48,602 nucleotides of DNA from Nocardia tenerifensis NBRC 101015 (GTDB taxonomy: Bacteria; Actinomycetota; Actinomycetes; Mycobacteriales; Mycobacteriaceae). The notes beneath the pieces are model-generated. The model made no database searches. It was not told the origin of the DNA and saw only the letters and a program-made list of their open reading frames with translations. Position 1 is the stretch's first letter; each line of letters opens with the position of its first letter. This document shows, in pieces, positions 8,613 through 16,607 of this stretch. Position numbers and translations under genes: made by a program. The stretch lies in assembly GCF_000308715.1 (NCBI RefSeq), contig NZ_BAGH01000061.1, positions 1 through 48,602 on the forward strand. Reading direction: 5' to 3'.

Positions 8613-9443
8613 ATGACAATCGACGACCTCGGACGCTTCGGTGTGTGGCGGGCATACAACCAGTTCAGCCCGGAAGACGCGCGCGAGCTGGAGAAATCCG
8701 GCTACGGGACGCTGTGGCTCGGGGCGTCGCCGCCCGGCGATCTCTCGACCGTCGAGCCGCTGCTGGCGGCGACGGAGACGATCAACGTCGCGACCAGCAT
8801 CGTGAACATCTGGGCGGTGCCGGCCAAGGACGCCGCCGAGTCGTTCCACCGGATCGAGGCGCGGTTCCCCGGGCGCTTCCTGCTGGGCATCGGCGCGGGC
8901 CACCCCGAGCACACCGGTGAATACCGCAAGCCCTATGACGCGCTCATCGAGTACCTGGACGAGCTGGACGCCCTCGGCGTTCCGGTGCGGAGCCGTGCCG
9001 TGGCCGCTCTCGGACCGCGCGTGCTGAAGCTGGCCGCCGAACGCTCCGCGGGGCCGCTGCCCTACTTCGTGCCATCGGCGCACACCGCGCAGGCCCGCTC
9101 CCTCTTGGGGCCGGACGCGTACATCGCGACCGAGCACAAGGCCGTGCTGACCGACGATGTGCGGCAGGCACATTCGCTCGCGGACGGCATCGTCGGCTTC
9201 TATCTCGGCCTGACCAACTACGCCTCGAACCTGACCAGGCTCGGCTTCACCGACGAGGAGCTCGCCGACCCCGACGGGCGCGTCTTCGACGCCGTCATCG
9301 CGCACGGCACCCCGGAACAGGTAGCCGCTCAGCTCACCGCCCACCTGGACGCCGGCGGCAACCATGTCGCGGTACAGGTCCTGAACGAGGACTACGTGCC
9401 CGCCCTCCAGACGCTGGCTCCGCTGCTGCACAGCCACGGCTGA
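8613..9443 (+). CDS. LLM-class (luciferase-like) F420-dependent oxidoreductase, TIGR03620-like
   Basis: 276 residues from ATG 8613; a GTG at 8598 would add five. It has a TIM-barrel luciferase-like monooxygenase fold, with FGVWRAYNQFSPEDARELEK at the N-terminus, the strand motif TSIVNIW, RFLLGIGAGHPEHTGEYRKP in the cofactor region, and LGPRVLKLAAERSAG. The sequence style fits actinobacterial F420-dependent enzymes (recalled family, not searched); substrate unknown. No clear ribosome site distinguishes the two starts. It stands alone, divergent from hsp20 and closed by a strong hairpin. Confidence 0.82.
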   Translation: MTIDDLGRFGVWRAYNQFSPEDARELEKSGYGTLWLGASPPGDLSTVEPLLAATETINVATSIVNIWAVPAKDAAESFHRIEARFPGRFLLGIGAGHPEHTGEYRKPYDALIEYLDELDALGVPVRSRAVAALGPRVLKLAAERSAGPLPYFVPSAHTAQARSLLGPDAYIATEHKAVLTDDVRQAHSLADGIVGFYLGLTNYASNLTRLGFTDEELADPDGRVFDAVIAHGTPEQVAAQLTAHLDAGGNHVAVQVLNEDYVPALQTLAPLLHSHG

Positions 9444-9456
9444 GCCGCGACATCTG

Positions 9457-9490
9457 CACCCCGTACGGGTCCACGGACTCGTACGGGGTG
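9457..9490 (+). terminator. Terminator after the LLM oxidoreductase gene
   Basis: CACCCCGTACG (9457-9467) pairs perfectly with CGTACGGGGTG (9480-9490) around a 12-base loop, followed by AAAA. Confidence 0.65.
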
Positions 9491-9664
9491 AAAACTGCTG
9501 TGAGAGGCTCGGATTCGCCGGAGAGGGCTGCTGATGGCTGTCAACAGCTCATCTCGATCGCCCTAAGGGACTGTTAGGAACCCGCCCGAGTTATTCCAAA
9601 CGGCTGTGACAGCAGACACACTCGATCTCGGCTGACGCGCTGATGCGTCGAAGAAGGAGATCTT

Positions 9665-11062
9665 GTGACTACGACACAGCCCGTGAGCGAGCGACGGGTC
9701 GTCGCGAACGTGCTTCGCGGATCCATCGGCAACCTCGTCGAGTGGTACGACTGGTACGTCTACGCCGCTTTCAGCATTTACTTCGCGAAAACGTTCTTCC
9801 CCTCGGGGGATCCGACGGCGCAACTGCTGTCCACGGCCGCGGTGTTCGCGGTCGGCTTCCTCATGCGCCCGCTCGGCGGCCTGCTGCTCGGCCAGTACGC
9901 CGACAAGTTCGGCCGCCGCTCCGCGCTCACCCTGTCGGTGACCGTCATGGCCGGTGGCTCGTTGCTGATCGCGCTGACCCCCGGCTACCAGACCATCGGC
10001 ATCGCCGCGCCGATCCTGCTGCTGCTCGCCAGGCTGCTGCAGGGCCTCTCGGTCGGCGGCGAGTACGCGACCAGCGCGACCTACCTCTCCGAGGTCGCCT
10101 CGCCGGGCAAGCGCGGGTTCTACTCGAGCTTCCAGTACGTGACGCTGGTCGCCGGCCAGCTGATCGCGCTCGGTGTGCAGATCATCCTGCAGCAGTTCCT
10201 GGACAAGGCCCAGATGTACGACTGGGGCTGGCGCATCCCGTTCGTCATCGGCGCGGCCGCCGCGCTCATCGTGATGTGGCTGCGGCGCAGCATGGACGAG
10301 TCCGAGCAGTTCGAGACCGTCGCGGCCGAGACCACCGACGGCGCGGGCGCGGCGACGAGCGACGAGCCGAAGCGCGGCTCGCTGCGGATGCTGCTGCAGT
10401 ACCCGCGCGAATGCCTGCTCGTGGTCGGCCTGACGCTCGGCGGTACCGTGGCGTTCTACACGTTCACGACCTACATGCAGAAGTACATGAAGCTGACCGT
10501 CGGCATCTCCGAGGACACCGTCGCCTGGATCAACTTCATCGCCCTGCTGGCCTTCGTCGTGCTGCAACCGGTGGCCGGTGCGCTGTCGGACCGGATCGGA
10601 CGGCGCAAGCTGCTCATCTTCTTCGGCGTCGCGGGCACGCTGCTCACCGTGCCGATCATGACGGTCCTCGGGCACGCCAAGAACCCGATCGCGGCGTGGG
10701 CGCTGATGATGGGCGCGCTGGTGATCGTCACCGGCTACACCTCGATCAACGCCATCGTGAAGGCGGAGCTGTTCCCGACCAAGATCCGTGCGCTCGGCGT
10801 CGGCCTGCCCTACGCCCTGACCGTCGCCATCTTCGGCGGCACCGCGGAGACGATCGCCCTGTCGCTGAAGAAAGCGGGCCACGAGTCGGTGTTCTTCTGG
10901 TACGTCGCGGGATGCATCGCCATCTCGCTGTGCACCTATCTGTTCATGCGCGAGACCTCGTCCTCGTCGACCATCGACGACGACCGAGCCACCGCCCCCG
11001 ACGCCGGAACTGGGACCGGCGCCGCGGCGGACGCGCCGGAACGTCGGCTCACCACTGCGTGA
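9665..11062 (+). CDS. MFS transporter, metabolite:H+ symporter (MHS) family
   Basis: 465 residues, about 12 membrane helices. The N-terminus RGSIGNLVEWYDWYVYAAF is the hallmark of the MHS family (KgtP, ShiA, ProP). MFS loop motifs are present after helix 2 (GQYADKFGRRSALTL) and in the second half (GALSDRIGRRKLLIF), and LLQGLSVGGEYATSATYLSE lies in helix 4. The family imports small acids such as dicarboxylates, shikimate or betaines with protons; the substrate cannot be read from sequence. The GTG at 9665 follows GAAGGAGAT. The response regulator gene starts 50 bases after the stop, so it may share regulation with the two-component system. Confidence 0.9.
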   Translation: MTTTQPVSERRVVANVLRGSIGNLVEWYDWYVYAAFSIYFAKTFFPSGDPTAQLLSTAAVFAVGFLMRPLGGLLLGQYADKFGRRSALTLSVTVMAGGSLLIALTPGYQTIGIAAPILLLLARLLQGLSVGGEYATSATYLSEVASPGKRGFYSSFQYVTLVAGQLIALGVQIILQQFLDKAQMYDWGWRIPFVIGAAAALIVMWLRRSMDESEQFETVAAETTDGAGAATSDEPKRGSLRMLLQYPRECLLVVGLTLGGTVAFYTFTTYMQKYMKLTVGISEDTVAWINFIALLAFVVLQPVAGALSDRIGRRKLLIFFGVAGTLLTVPIMTVLGHAKNPIAAWALMMGALVIVTGYTSINAIVKAELFPTKIRALGVGLPYALTVAIFGGTAETIALSLKKAGHESVFFWYVAGCIAISLCTYLFMRETSSSSTIDDDRATAPDAGTGTGAAADAPERRLTTA

Positions 11063-11112
11063 CCGACGGCCCGGCACCCGCGCCGATCCCCCCGACATGG
11101 GAGGATCGGCGC

Positions 11113-11772
11113 GTGCGGCTTGCGGTGGTCGAGGATGACGACGGCGTCGGCGACGCGCTGGTAGACGCGCTGAACGCCAGGGGATACCGGGCGGAGCGCA
11201 AACGGCGCGGCGCGGATCTGCTGATGTCGCATCGCGGGTACGACGCGGTCATTCTCGACCTCGGCCTGCCCGACGCGGACGGGCTGCAGATCCTGCGGCA
11301 GCTGCGTGAGGTGAGCCAGGTGCCGGTGCTCATCCTGACCGCGCGCAGCGACGAGCGGTCGATCGTGCGCGGGCTGCGCGGCGGCGCGGACGACTATCTG
11401 GTGAAGCCGCCGCGCATCGCGGAGTTGCTGGCCCGGCTGGAGACCGTCACCCGGCGCGCGGCCGCCGCGGCCCAGCCCGCGCGGGACGTGGTGGTCACCG
11501 GTGACGTGCGGGTGGACCTGCAGGCGCGGCTGGTGGAGGTGGGCGGCGCGCCGATCACGTTGACGCAGAAGGAGTTCGAGCTGGTGCAGGCGCTGGTGGA
11601 GCGGCCGGGCGCCGCGGTGAGCCGCCAGCAGCTGATGGATCGGATCTGGGGCGACGCGTTCGTCGCGGTCTCGCGGTCGCTGGACGTGCACATGACGGGG
11701 TTGCGCGCGAAGCTGAACCGGCCGGGCCTGATCACCACGATCCGCGGCTACGGGTATCGGTGGGGGCAATGA
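11113..11772 (+). CDS. OmpR-family response regulator
   Basis: 219 residues. The receiver domain (1-115) has the acidic pocket E7-D8-D9, phospho-acceptor D49 in VILDLGLP, T76 and K98 (LVKPP; the usual KPF is changed to KPP). The winged-helix DNA-binding domain (125-219) has LTQKEFELVQALVERPGAAV, RSLDVHMTGLRAKL and TIRGYGYRW. The GTG at 11113 is supported by GGGAGGATC upstream; a longer in-frame reading runs back into the transporter gene in another frame and is rejected. It is followed after 13 bases by its kinase. Confidence 0.94.
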   Translation: MRLAVVEDDDGVGDALVDALNARGYRAERKRRGADLLMSHRGYDAVILDLGLPDADGLQILRQLREVSQVPVLILTARSDERSIVRGLRGGADDYLVKPPRIAELLARLETVTRRAAAAAQPARDVVVTGDVRVDLQARLVEVGGAPITLTQKEFELVQALVERPGAAVSRQQLMDRIWGDAFVAVSRSLDVHMTGLRAKLNRPGLITTIRGYGYRWGQ

Positions 11773-11785
11773 CCGGGGACAGGCC

Positions 11786-13210
11786 GTGCGCCGCCGCCTA
11801 CTCATCGCGCTGACCGTGTTCGCCGCGATCGCGGTGCTCGCGTTCGCCGTCCCGCTGTCGCTGACGGTGGCGACGAGCCGGACCCAGCAGCTGATGCTGG
11901 CCCGCTCCGGCGACGCCGACCGGTTCGCCACCCTCGCGGCGGCCGCGGCGGGCGCGGGCGACAGTCGCGCGCTCTCGGACGAGGTCGTCCGCTATCACGA
12001 GCTGTACGGGGAGAACGTGCTCGTGGTCGACGCCAAGGGCACGACGACCGCCAACGGCGGCGCCAATATCGACGAGCCGGACATCGCCACCGCGGTGGCG
12101 GCGGCCCGGCGCAATCAGCGCCCGCGGGCGGTGGGTCAGCTGACGCCGTGGGGCGCGCCGACCATGCTCATCGCGCGTCCGGTGGGGACCGGCGTGCAGG
12201 TGAGCGGCGCGGTGGTCATCGAGGCGTCGACCGCGCGGGCGCGCGCCGACATCGCGCGGACCTGGGCGCTGATCGCGCTCGGCGGCGCGTTCGCCATGAC
12301 CCTGTTCACGCTGCTGGCGCTGACGTTGAGCCGCTGGGTGCTGCGCCCGCTCGCCGCGCTCTCGCACGCGGTCGCAGACCTCACGGCGACCCTGCCCAAG
12401 CCGCGGGCCGAGACGGTCGCCGCCGAGCGCCCCGCGTCGATCGCCACCCACCACGGCGGTCCGCCCGAAATGCGGGCGCTCGCCGAGTCTTTCGACGCCA
12501 TGGCGCTCGCCGTCGCCGACTCGGTGGACGCGCAGCGGCAGCTGGTCGCCGACACCGCGCATGCCATGCGGAACCCCCTGGCCGCCTTGACGATCCGGCT
12601 CGACTCGCTGGAGCACGCGATACCGGGCAACGCGGCGAAGGCCTTTCGCGGCGCCAGCGCGGAGGTGGAGCGGCTGACCTCGTTGCTCGACGGCCTGCTC
12701 GCGCTCGCCGCCGCCGAGACCCCCGCCGCCTTCGACGCGGCCGGGCTCGCCGACGACCACTGCGACGCGGTGCAGGTCGTCGCGGACCGCTTCGACGCGT
12801 GGACCTCGGCGTATGCCGCCGCGGGGCAGGAACTGCGCGTCAACCCGTCCGCCGACCACGCCGACGTCGCGGTCTCGGCCGACGTGCTCGCGCAGATTCT
12901 CGATGTGCCGCTGAGCAATTCGTGCCGCTACGCGGGGCCGGGCAGCCGGACCGAGCTCGTCGTCGCCGCCGAACCCGGCTGGGTCACGCTCACCGTCCAC
13001 GACGACGGCGCCGGGGTCGGTGCCGACGAGATCGACCGGCTCACCACCCGTTTCTTCCGCGGTTCGACGGCCGTCAGCGGCGGGTCCGGTCTCGGTCTGC
13101 CCATCGCGGCCGCGCTCGCGCAGGCGCGCGGTGGCACCCTCACGGTCGCGCCGGTGCACCCGAACGGACTCGCCGTGCACATCCGATTGCCCGCCGCGAG
13201 TCGCCCGTGA
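11786..13210 (+). CDS. Sensor histidine kinase
   Basis: 474 residues from a GTG start. Helix 1 (about 4-28), an extracytoplasmic sensor region of about 125 residues, helix 2 (about 160-183, ALIALGGAFAMTLFTLLALT), then HAMP and catalytic domains. The phospho-acceptor box is DTAHAMRNPLAAL with H259; the usual S/T-H-E/D-L-R-T is changed to H-A-M-R-N. The N-box is LSNSCRYA (N378), followed by DDGAGVG and GGSGLGLPIA. The stop overlaps the start of the next gene by 4 bases (GTGA), so the solute-binding lipoprotein is translationally coupled and may feed ligand to the sensor. Confidence 0.92.
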   Translation: MRRRLLIALTVFAAIAVLAFAVPLSLTVATSRTQQLMLARSGDADRFATLAAAAAGAGDSRALSDEVVRYHELYGENVLVVDAKGTTTANGGANIDEPDIATAVAAARRNQRPRAVGQLTPWGAPTMLIARPVGTGVQVSGAVVIEASTARARADIARTWALIALGGAFAMTLFTLLALTLSRWVLRPLAALSHAVADLTATLPKPRAETVAAERPASIATHHGGPPEMRALAESFDAMALAVADSVDAQRQLVADTAHAMRNPLAALTIRLDSLEHAIPGNAAKAFRGASAEVERLTSLLDGLLALAAAETPAAFDAAGLADDHCDAVQVVADRFDAWTSAYAAAGQELRVNPSADHADVAVSADVLAQILDVPLSNSCRYAGPGSRTELVVAAEPGWVTLTVHDDGAGVGADEIDRLTTRFFRGSTAVSGGSGLGLPIAAALAQARGGTLTVAPVHPNGLAVHIRLPAASRP

Positions 13211-14184
13211 AGCGTCGAGACATGGTGCAGCATCAGGCATTCGGAGCAAAGACCGACGGTCGCGATGGCGTGGTGATGGGTCGGCGAGGATTCCTCGCGC
13301 TGACCGGCGTCGCGGCCGCGGCCCTCGCCGGGTGCGGCCCGAGCGGCGGCGGGCCCCTCGTGCGGCTGGCCTCGGGTGAGGTCGGCGGGTTTTACTACGC
13401 GTTCGCGGGTCTGCTGGCCGCCGCCGCGGCCCGCTCGGGCAACGTGCGGATCGAGCGGGTGACCACCTCCGGATCGCAGGAGAACCTGACCATGCTGGCG
13501 AACGGACAGGTGGATGCCGCTCTGGCCCTGTCGGATTCGGTCGGCGACAACGTCGACCGGGTGCTGGCGCTCGGCCGGGTCTACGAGAACTACCTGCAAC
13601 TGGTGGTGCGGTCGGACAGCACGATCCGCAGCGTCGCCGAATTGCGCGGCACCCGCGTGAATCTGGGCGCGGACGGCTCGGGCGCGGCATTGACCGGCGC
13701 CCGGATTCTGCGGGTCGCCGGGCTGAAACCCGAAGCGGACGTGCGGGTCTCGCATCGCCCACTGCGCGAGGCGATGGCTGAGTTGACCGCGGGGGAGGCG
13801 GACGCGCTGCTCTGGGCGGGCGGTGTCCCGACGAGCGTGCTCGAGATCCCCAAACGGATGCGGCTGGTGGACATGGGGGAGCTGGCCGTGCCGATGCGCG
13901 AGCGGTTCGGCCCCGCGTACGACCGGGTGGAGATCCCCGCCGACGCCTACCCCGGCGGCGCCGCCGTGCACACCATCGGCGTGGCGAACTTCCTGCTCGC
14001 CGCCGCGGCCATGCCCGAGGATGTGGCCGCGTCGATCGTCGAACTACTGGTGTATCAAGCCGATTCGCTGGTGCCCACGGAGGCGGCGGGCACCCAATTC
14101 CTGGACGGCCGCTCGCTCATCGGCACCGCGCCCGTCCCGCTGCACCCGGGCGCGGCCGAGGTCTACCGCGCCTGGCACGGATAG
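13207..14184 (+). CDS. TAXI-family TRAP solute-binding lipoprotein
   Basis: 325 residues from GTG 13207 (GTGA overlap with the kinase stop); an in-frame ATG at 13276 (MGRRGFLALTG) is an alternative that would leave a normal-length signal peptide. The twin-arginine motif RRGFLALT precedes a hydrophobic stretch and the lipobox LAGC (C43 by the long start). Mature features match TAXI receptors: LASGEVGGFYYAFAGLLAAA, VTTSGSQENLTMLANGQVD, DAALALSDSV and LRGTRVNLGADGSGAALTGARI. No TRAP permease gene is nearby. A role as extracytoplasmic sensor partner of the kinase is inferred from the coupling. Confidence 0.88.
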   Translation: MKRRDMVQHQAFGAKTDGRDGVVMGRRGFLALTGVAAAALAGCGPSGGGPLVRLASGEVGGFYYAFAGLLAAAAARSGNVRIERVTTSGSQENLTMLANGQVDAALALSDSVGDNVDRVLALGRVYENYLQLVVRSDSTIRSVAELRGTRVNLGADGSGAALTGARILRVAGLKPEADVRVSHRPLREAMAELTAGEADALLWAGGVPTSVLEIPKRMRLVDMGELAVPMRERFGPAYDRVEIPADAYPGGAAVHTIGVANFLLAAAAMPEDVAASIVELLVYQADSLVPTEAAGTQFLDGRSLIGTAPVPLHPGAAEVYRAWHG

Positions 14185-14192
14185 CGTACCGC

Positions 14193-14531
14193 TCAGGAGC
14201 GAACCAGCCGGGCGATGGCGTCGGTGGCCTCTTTGATCTTGGCCTCGGCCTCCGGACCGCCGGCTACCGCGGCGTCGACCACGCAGTGGCTGATGTGGTC
14301 CTCGAGCAGGCCCATCGCCACCGCCTGCAGCGCCTTGGTCATCGCGGAGACCTGGGTGAGGATGTCGATGCAGTACTTCTCCTCCTCCACCATGCGCTGC
14401 AACCCGCGGGCCTGTCCCTCGATGCGACGCAGCCGCTTGAGGTAGTCGTCCTTCGCGGTGATGTAGCCGTGCGTGGCGTGATCGTGTGCGGCATGATCGT
14501 GCGCGGGGTGGTCCTGGGGGGTGGATGTCAC
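14193..14531 (-). CDS. csoR: CsoR-family copper-sensing repressor
   Basis: 112 residues from GTG (MTSTPQDHPAHDHAAHDHAT), chosen for the GAGGAGAC ribosome site; the longer ATG start at 14639 would span the operator. The helical core reads YLKRLRRIEGQARGLQRMVE, EEKYCIDILTQVSAMTKALQ, then LEDHISHCVVDA. The Cys...His-x3-Cys copper ligand set of CsoR is complete. The N-terminal tail is unusually His-rich (DHPAHDHAAHDHATH). Apo-CsoR represses and Cu(I) releases it. The site upstream indicates autoregulation. No copper ATPase or chaperone gene is adjacent. Confidence 0.93.
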   Translation of the reverse strand: MTSTPQDHPAHDHAAHDHATHGYITAKDDYLKRLRRIEGQARGLQRMVEEEKYCIDILTQVSAMTKALQAVAMGLLEDHISHCVVDAAVAGGPEAEAKIKEATDAIARLVRS

Positions 14532-14576
14532 CGTGTCTCCTCGCTGGCTGCCGGTCGGCGGGCGGACCGGATTCAA

Positions 14577-14591
14577 TACCCCCCTAGGGTA
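14577..14591. promoter_or_regulatory. Candidate CsoR operator
   Basis: TACCC-CCCTA-GGGTA is a perfect inverted repeat with a five-base centre, the pattern of CsoR-type operators (TACCC...GGGTA). It is 45 bases upstream of the csoR start and 152 upstream of the divergent phosphorylase gene, so it most likely serves csoR autoregulation. Confidence 0.8.
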
Positions 14592-14743
14592 CAGTTTTCC
14601 GGCGGGGTTGTCAGGTCCGAGCCTGGTCGGCCGGGTCACACGGGCAATCGATGCCCCGCGCGCCCATAACCCCTGCGCCGACGGACGCCCGTCAGGGGCA
14701 TACCCGTCGCGCGGCGGGCGCGACGAGACGAGAGAATCGGGGC

Positions 14744-15553
14744 ATGAGTTCGCATGCCAAGCCAGCGCTCGCCGTCATCGGCGGTAGCGGCTTCTACGAT
14801 TTCTTCGACGACGAGGCCACCACCGTCGAGGTAGAAACCCCCTACGGCGCGCCGAGCGCCCCGATCGCGATCGGCGAGGTGCAGGGGCGCCCGGTCGCCT
14901 TCGTGCCGCGGCACGGCAAGAGTCACGAATTCGCCCCGCACACCCTGCCGTACCAGGCCAATATGTGGGCGCTGCGCTCGCTCGGCGTGCGAAGGGTGTT
15001 CGCGCCGTGCGCGGTAGGCAGCCTGCGCGGGGACTGGGGTCCCGGCACGGTGGCCGTGCCGGATCAACTCGTCGACCGCACTTCCGGTCGCCCGCAGACC
15101 TTCTTCGACGGCGGCGGCGTGCACGTCTCGTTCGCCGACCCGTACTGCGACGAATTGCGCACCGCCACCATCAAGTCCGCGGACGACACGCTGCCGATGA
15201 AGGGCGCGGGCACCATGGTCGTCGTGCAGGGCCCCCGATTCTCCACCCGGGCCGAGAGCCGCTGGTTCGCCGGGCAGGGCTGGGACCTGGTGAACATGAC
15301 CGGACACCCCGAGGCCGTGCTCGCCCGGGAACTCGAGATGTGCTATGCCGCAGTCGCTTTGGTGACCGATTTGGACGCGGGTCTCGAAGAGGGCGCCGGC
15401 GTGCACGCGGTGGACGTATTCGCCGAGTTCAAGCGCAATCTCGCGCCGTTCAAGGACCTGATCCGCCGCTCGATCGCCGCGGTCGGCGACACCGACACCT
15501 GCGATCGGTGCCGCGCTCATACCGGAGTATCGCTGCCGTTCGAGCTACCCTGA
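14744..15553 (+). CDS. S-methyl-5'-thioadenosine phosphorylase family protein
   Basis: 269 residues from ATG 14744 (MSSHAKPALAVIGGSGFYDF). Family features are the phosphate-binding GGSGFYDF, RHGKSHEFAPHTLPYQANMW, the substrate-site segment VVVQGPRFSTRAESRWFAGQ and NMTGHPEAVLARELEMCYAA. The enzyme cleaves 5'-methylthioadenosine with phosphate to adenine and methylthioribose-1-phosphate, salvaging a by-product of polyamine synthesis. Mycobacterial Rv0535 is the same type. Related purine phosphorylases differ at few residues, so the exact nucleoside is not certain. The ATG is followed 33 bases after the stop by an epimerase-like gene. Confidence 0.9.
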   Translation: MSSHAKPALAVIGGSGFYDFFDDEATTVEVETPYGAPSAPIAIGEVQGRPVAFVPRHGKSHEFAPHTLPYQANMWALRSLGVRRVFAPCAVGSLRGDWGPGTVAVPDQLVDRTSGRPQTFFDGGGVHVSFADPYCDELRTATIKSADDTLPMKGAGTMVVVQGPRFSTRAESRWFAGQGWDLVNMTGHPEAVLARELEMCYAAVALVTDLDAGLEEGAGVHAVDVFAEFKRNLAPFKDLIRRSIAAVGDTDTCDRCRAHTGVSLPFELP

Positions 15554-15586
15554 CCGAGGCGGGGGAGCCGAACAAGGGTGCGGTGC

Positions 15587-16603
15587 ATGAGAGTGCTGAT
15601 CACCGGCGCGGCCGGTTTCCTCGGAACACACGTGGGCAAGGCCGTGTCGTCCGCAGGGCATGAGCTAGTCGCGGTCGACTCGATGCTCGAGGCCGTGCAC
15701 GGGCCGGACGCCGAGCCGCCCCCCGGCGTCTCACGGGTCGACGTGCGCGACGCCGACGCGCTGGCCCCGCTGCTTGCGGGCGTCGACGTCGTCTGCCATC
15801 TCGCCGCGGTCACCGCGGGGACCGGCCCGGCCGATTTCGCGACGCACAACGATCTCGGCACCGCGGCGCTGCTCGGCGCGATGGAGCGGGCGAAGGTGCG
15901 CAGGCTGGTGCTGGCATCGTCGATCACCGTCTACGGCGAGGGTCGCTACCGTAGCGTGCGCGGCGGGCCGTTCTTCCCCGGGCTGCGCAGGCGCGCCGAT
16001 CTGGACCGGGGCATGTTCGACCACCGCGCCCCGCGCACCGGCGACGTGCTCACCTGGGAGCCGGTGCGCGAGGACGCGCCGCTGCGCCCGCGCGGCAGCT
16101 ACGGCGCGAGCAAGGTGGCGCAGGAAAACTACGCCTTCGCTTGGGGTTTGCACGTCGGCGGCGCGGTGACCGCGCTGCGGCTGCATCAGGTCTACGGCGA
16201 CGGCGCGCGCGCCGGCATGGTCGGTCAGGTGCGTGCCGCGCTGGACGAGGGCCGGGCGCCGCACGTCTTCGAAGACGGCGGGCAGGTCCGGGATTTCGTG
16301 CATGTGCGTGACGCCGCGGCGGCCATGCTCGCCGCGATCGAGCAGGCGCTGCCGGGCTTCGTTCCGCTGAATATCGCGTCGGGACGGCCGATCACGCTGT
16401 GGGAGGTCGCGTCGATCATGGCGCAGGCATGCGGCGGCCCCGCGCCGGTGGTCACCGGGCAGTATCGGATCGGCGATGTGCGCCATTTCGTCGCCGACCC
16501 CGAACGGTCCAGGCGGACACTGGGTTTCACTGCGGTGGTGCCGCCGCGACAGGGGCTCGCGGAGTTCGCGGCGGCGCCGGTGCGCGCCGCGGCCGCGGGC
16601 TGA
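15587..16603 (+). CDS. NAD-dependent epimerase/dehydratase family protein (extended SDR)
   Basis: 338 residues. The N-terminal Rossmann motif is MRVLITGAAGFLGTHVGKAV, with an acidic residue at the end of strand 2 (VAVDS). The catalytic Ser is in LASSITVYGEG and the Tyr-x3-Lys pair in RGSYGASKVAQENYAFAWG. The C-terminus (LHQVYGDG, then DGGQVRDFVHVRDAA and LNIASGRPITLWEVASIM) is typical of nucleotide-sugar epimerases and dehydratases. Start chosen at ATG 15587; ATG/GTG codons 9 bases earlier are possible. The sugar substrate is not evident. It may be cotranscribed with the phosphorylase gene. Confidence 0.87.
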   Translation: MRVLITGAAGFLGTHVGKAVSSAGHELVAVDSMLEAVHGPDAEPPPGVSRVDVRDADALAPLLAGVDVVCHLAAVTAGTGPADFATHNDLGTAALLGAMERAKVRRLVLASSITVYGEGRYRSVRGGPFFPGLRRRADLDRGMFDHRAPRTGDVLTWEPVREDAPLRPRGSYGASKVAQENYAFAWGLHVGGAVTALRLHQVYGDGARAGMVGQVRAALDEGRAPHVFEDGGQVRDFVHVRDAAAAMLAAIEQALPGFVPLNIASGRPITLWEVASIMAQACGGPAPVVTGQYRIGDVRHFVADPERSRRTLGFTAVVPPRQGLAEFAAAPVRAAAAG

Positions 16604-16607
16604 GGGT

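Noticed and set aside
9563..11098. 511-codon minus-strand frame opposite the MHS transporter
   Set aside because: Arg/Asp/Gly/Gln-rich shadow of a clear 12-helix transporter.
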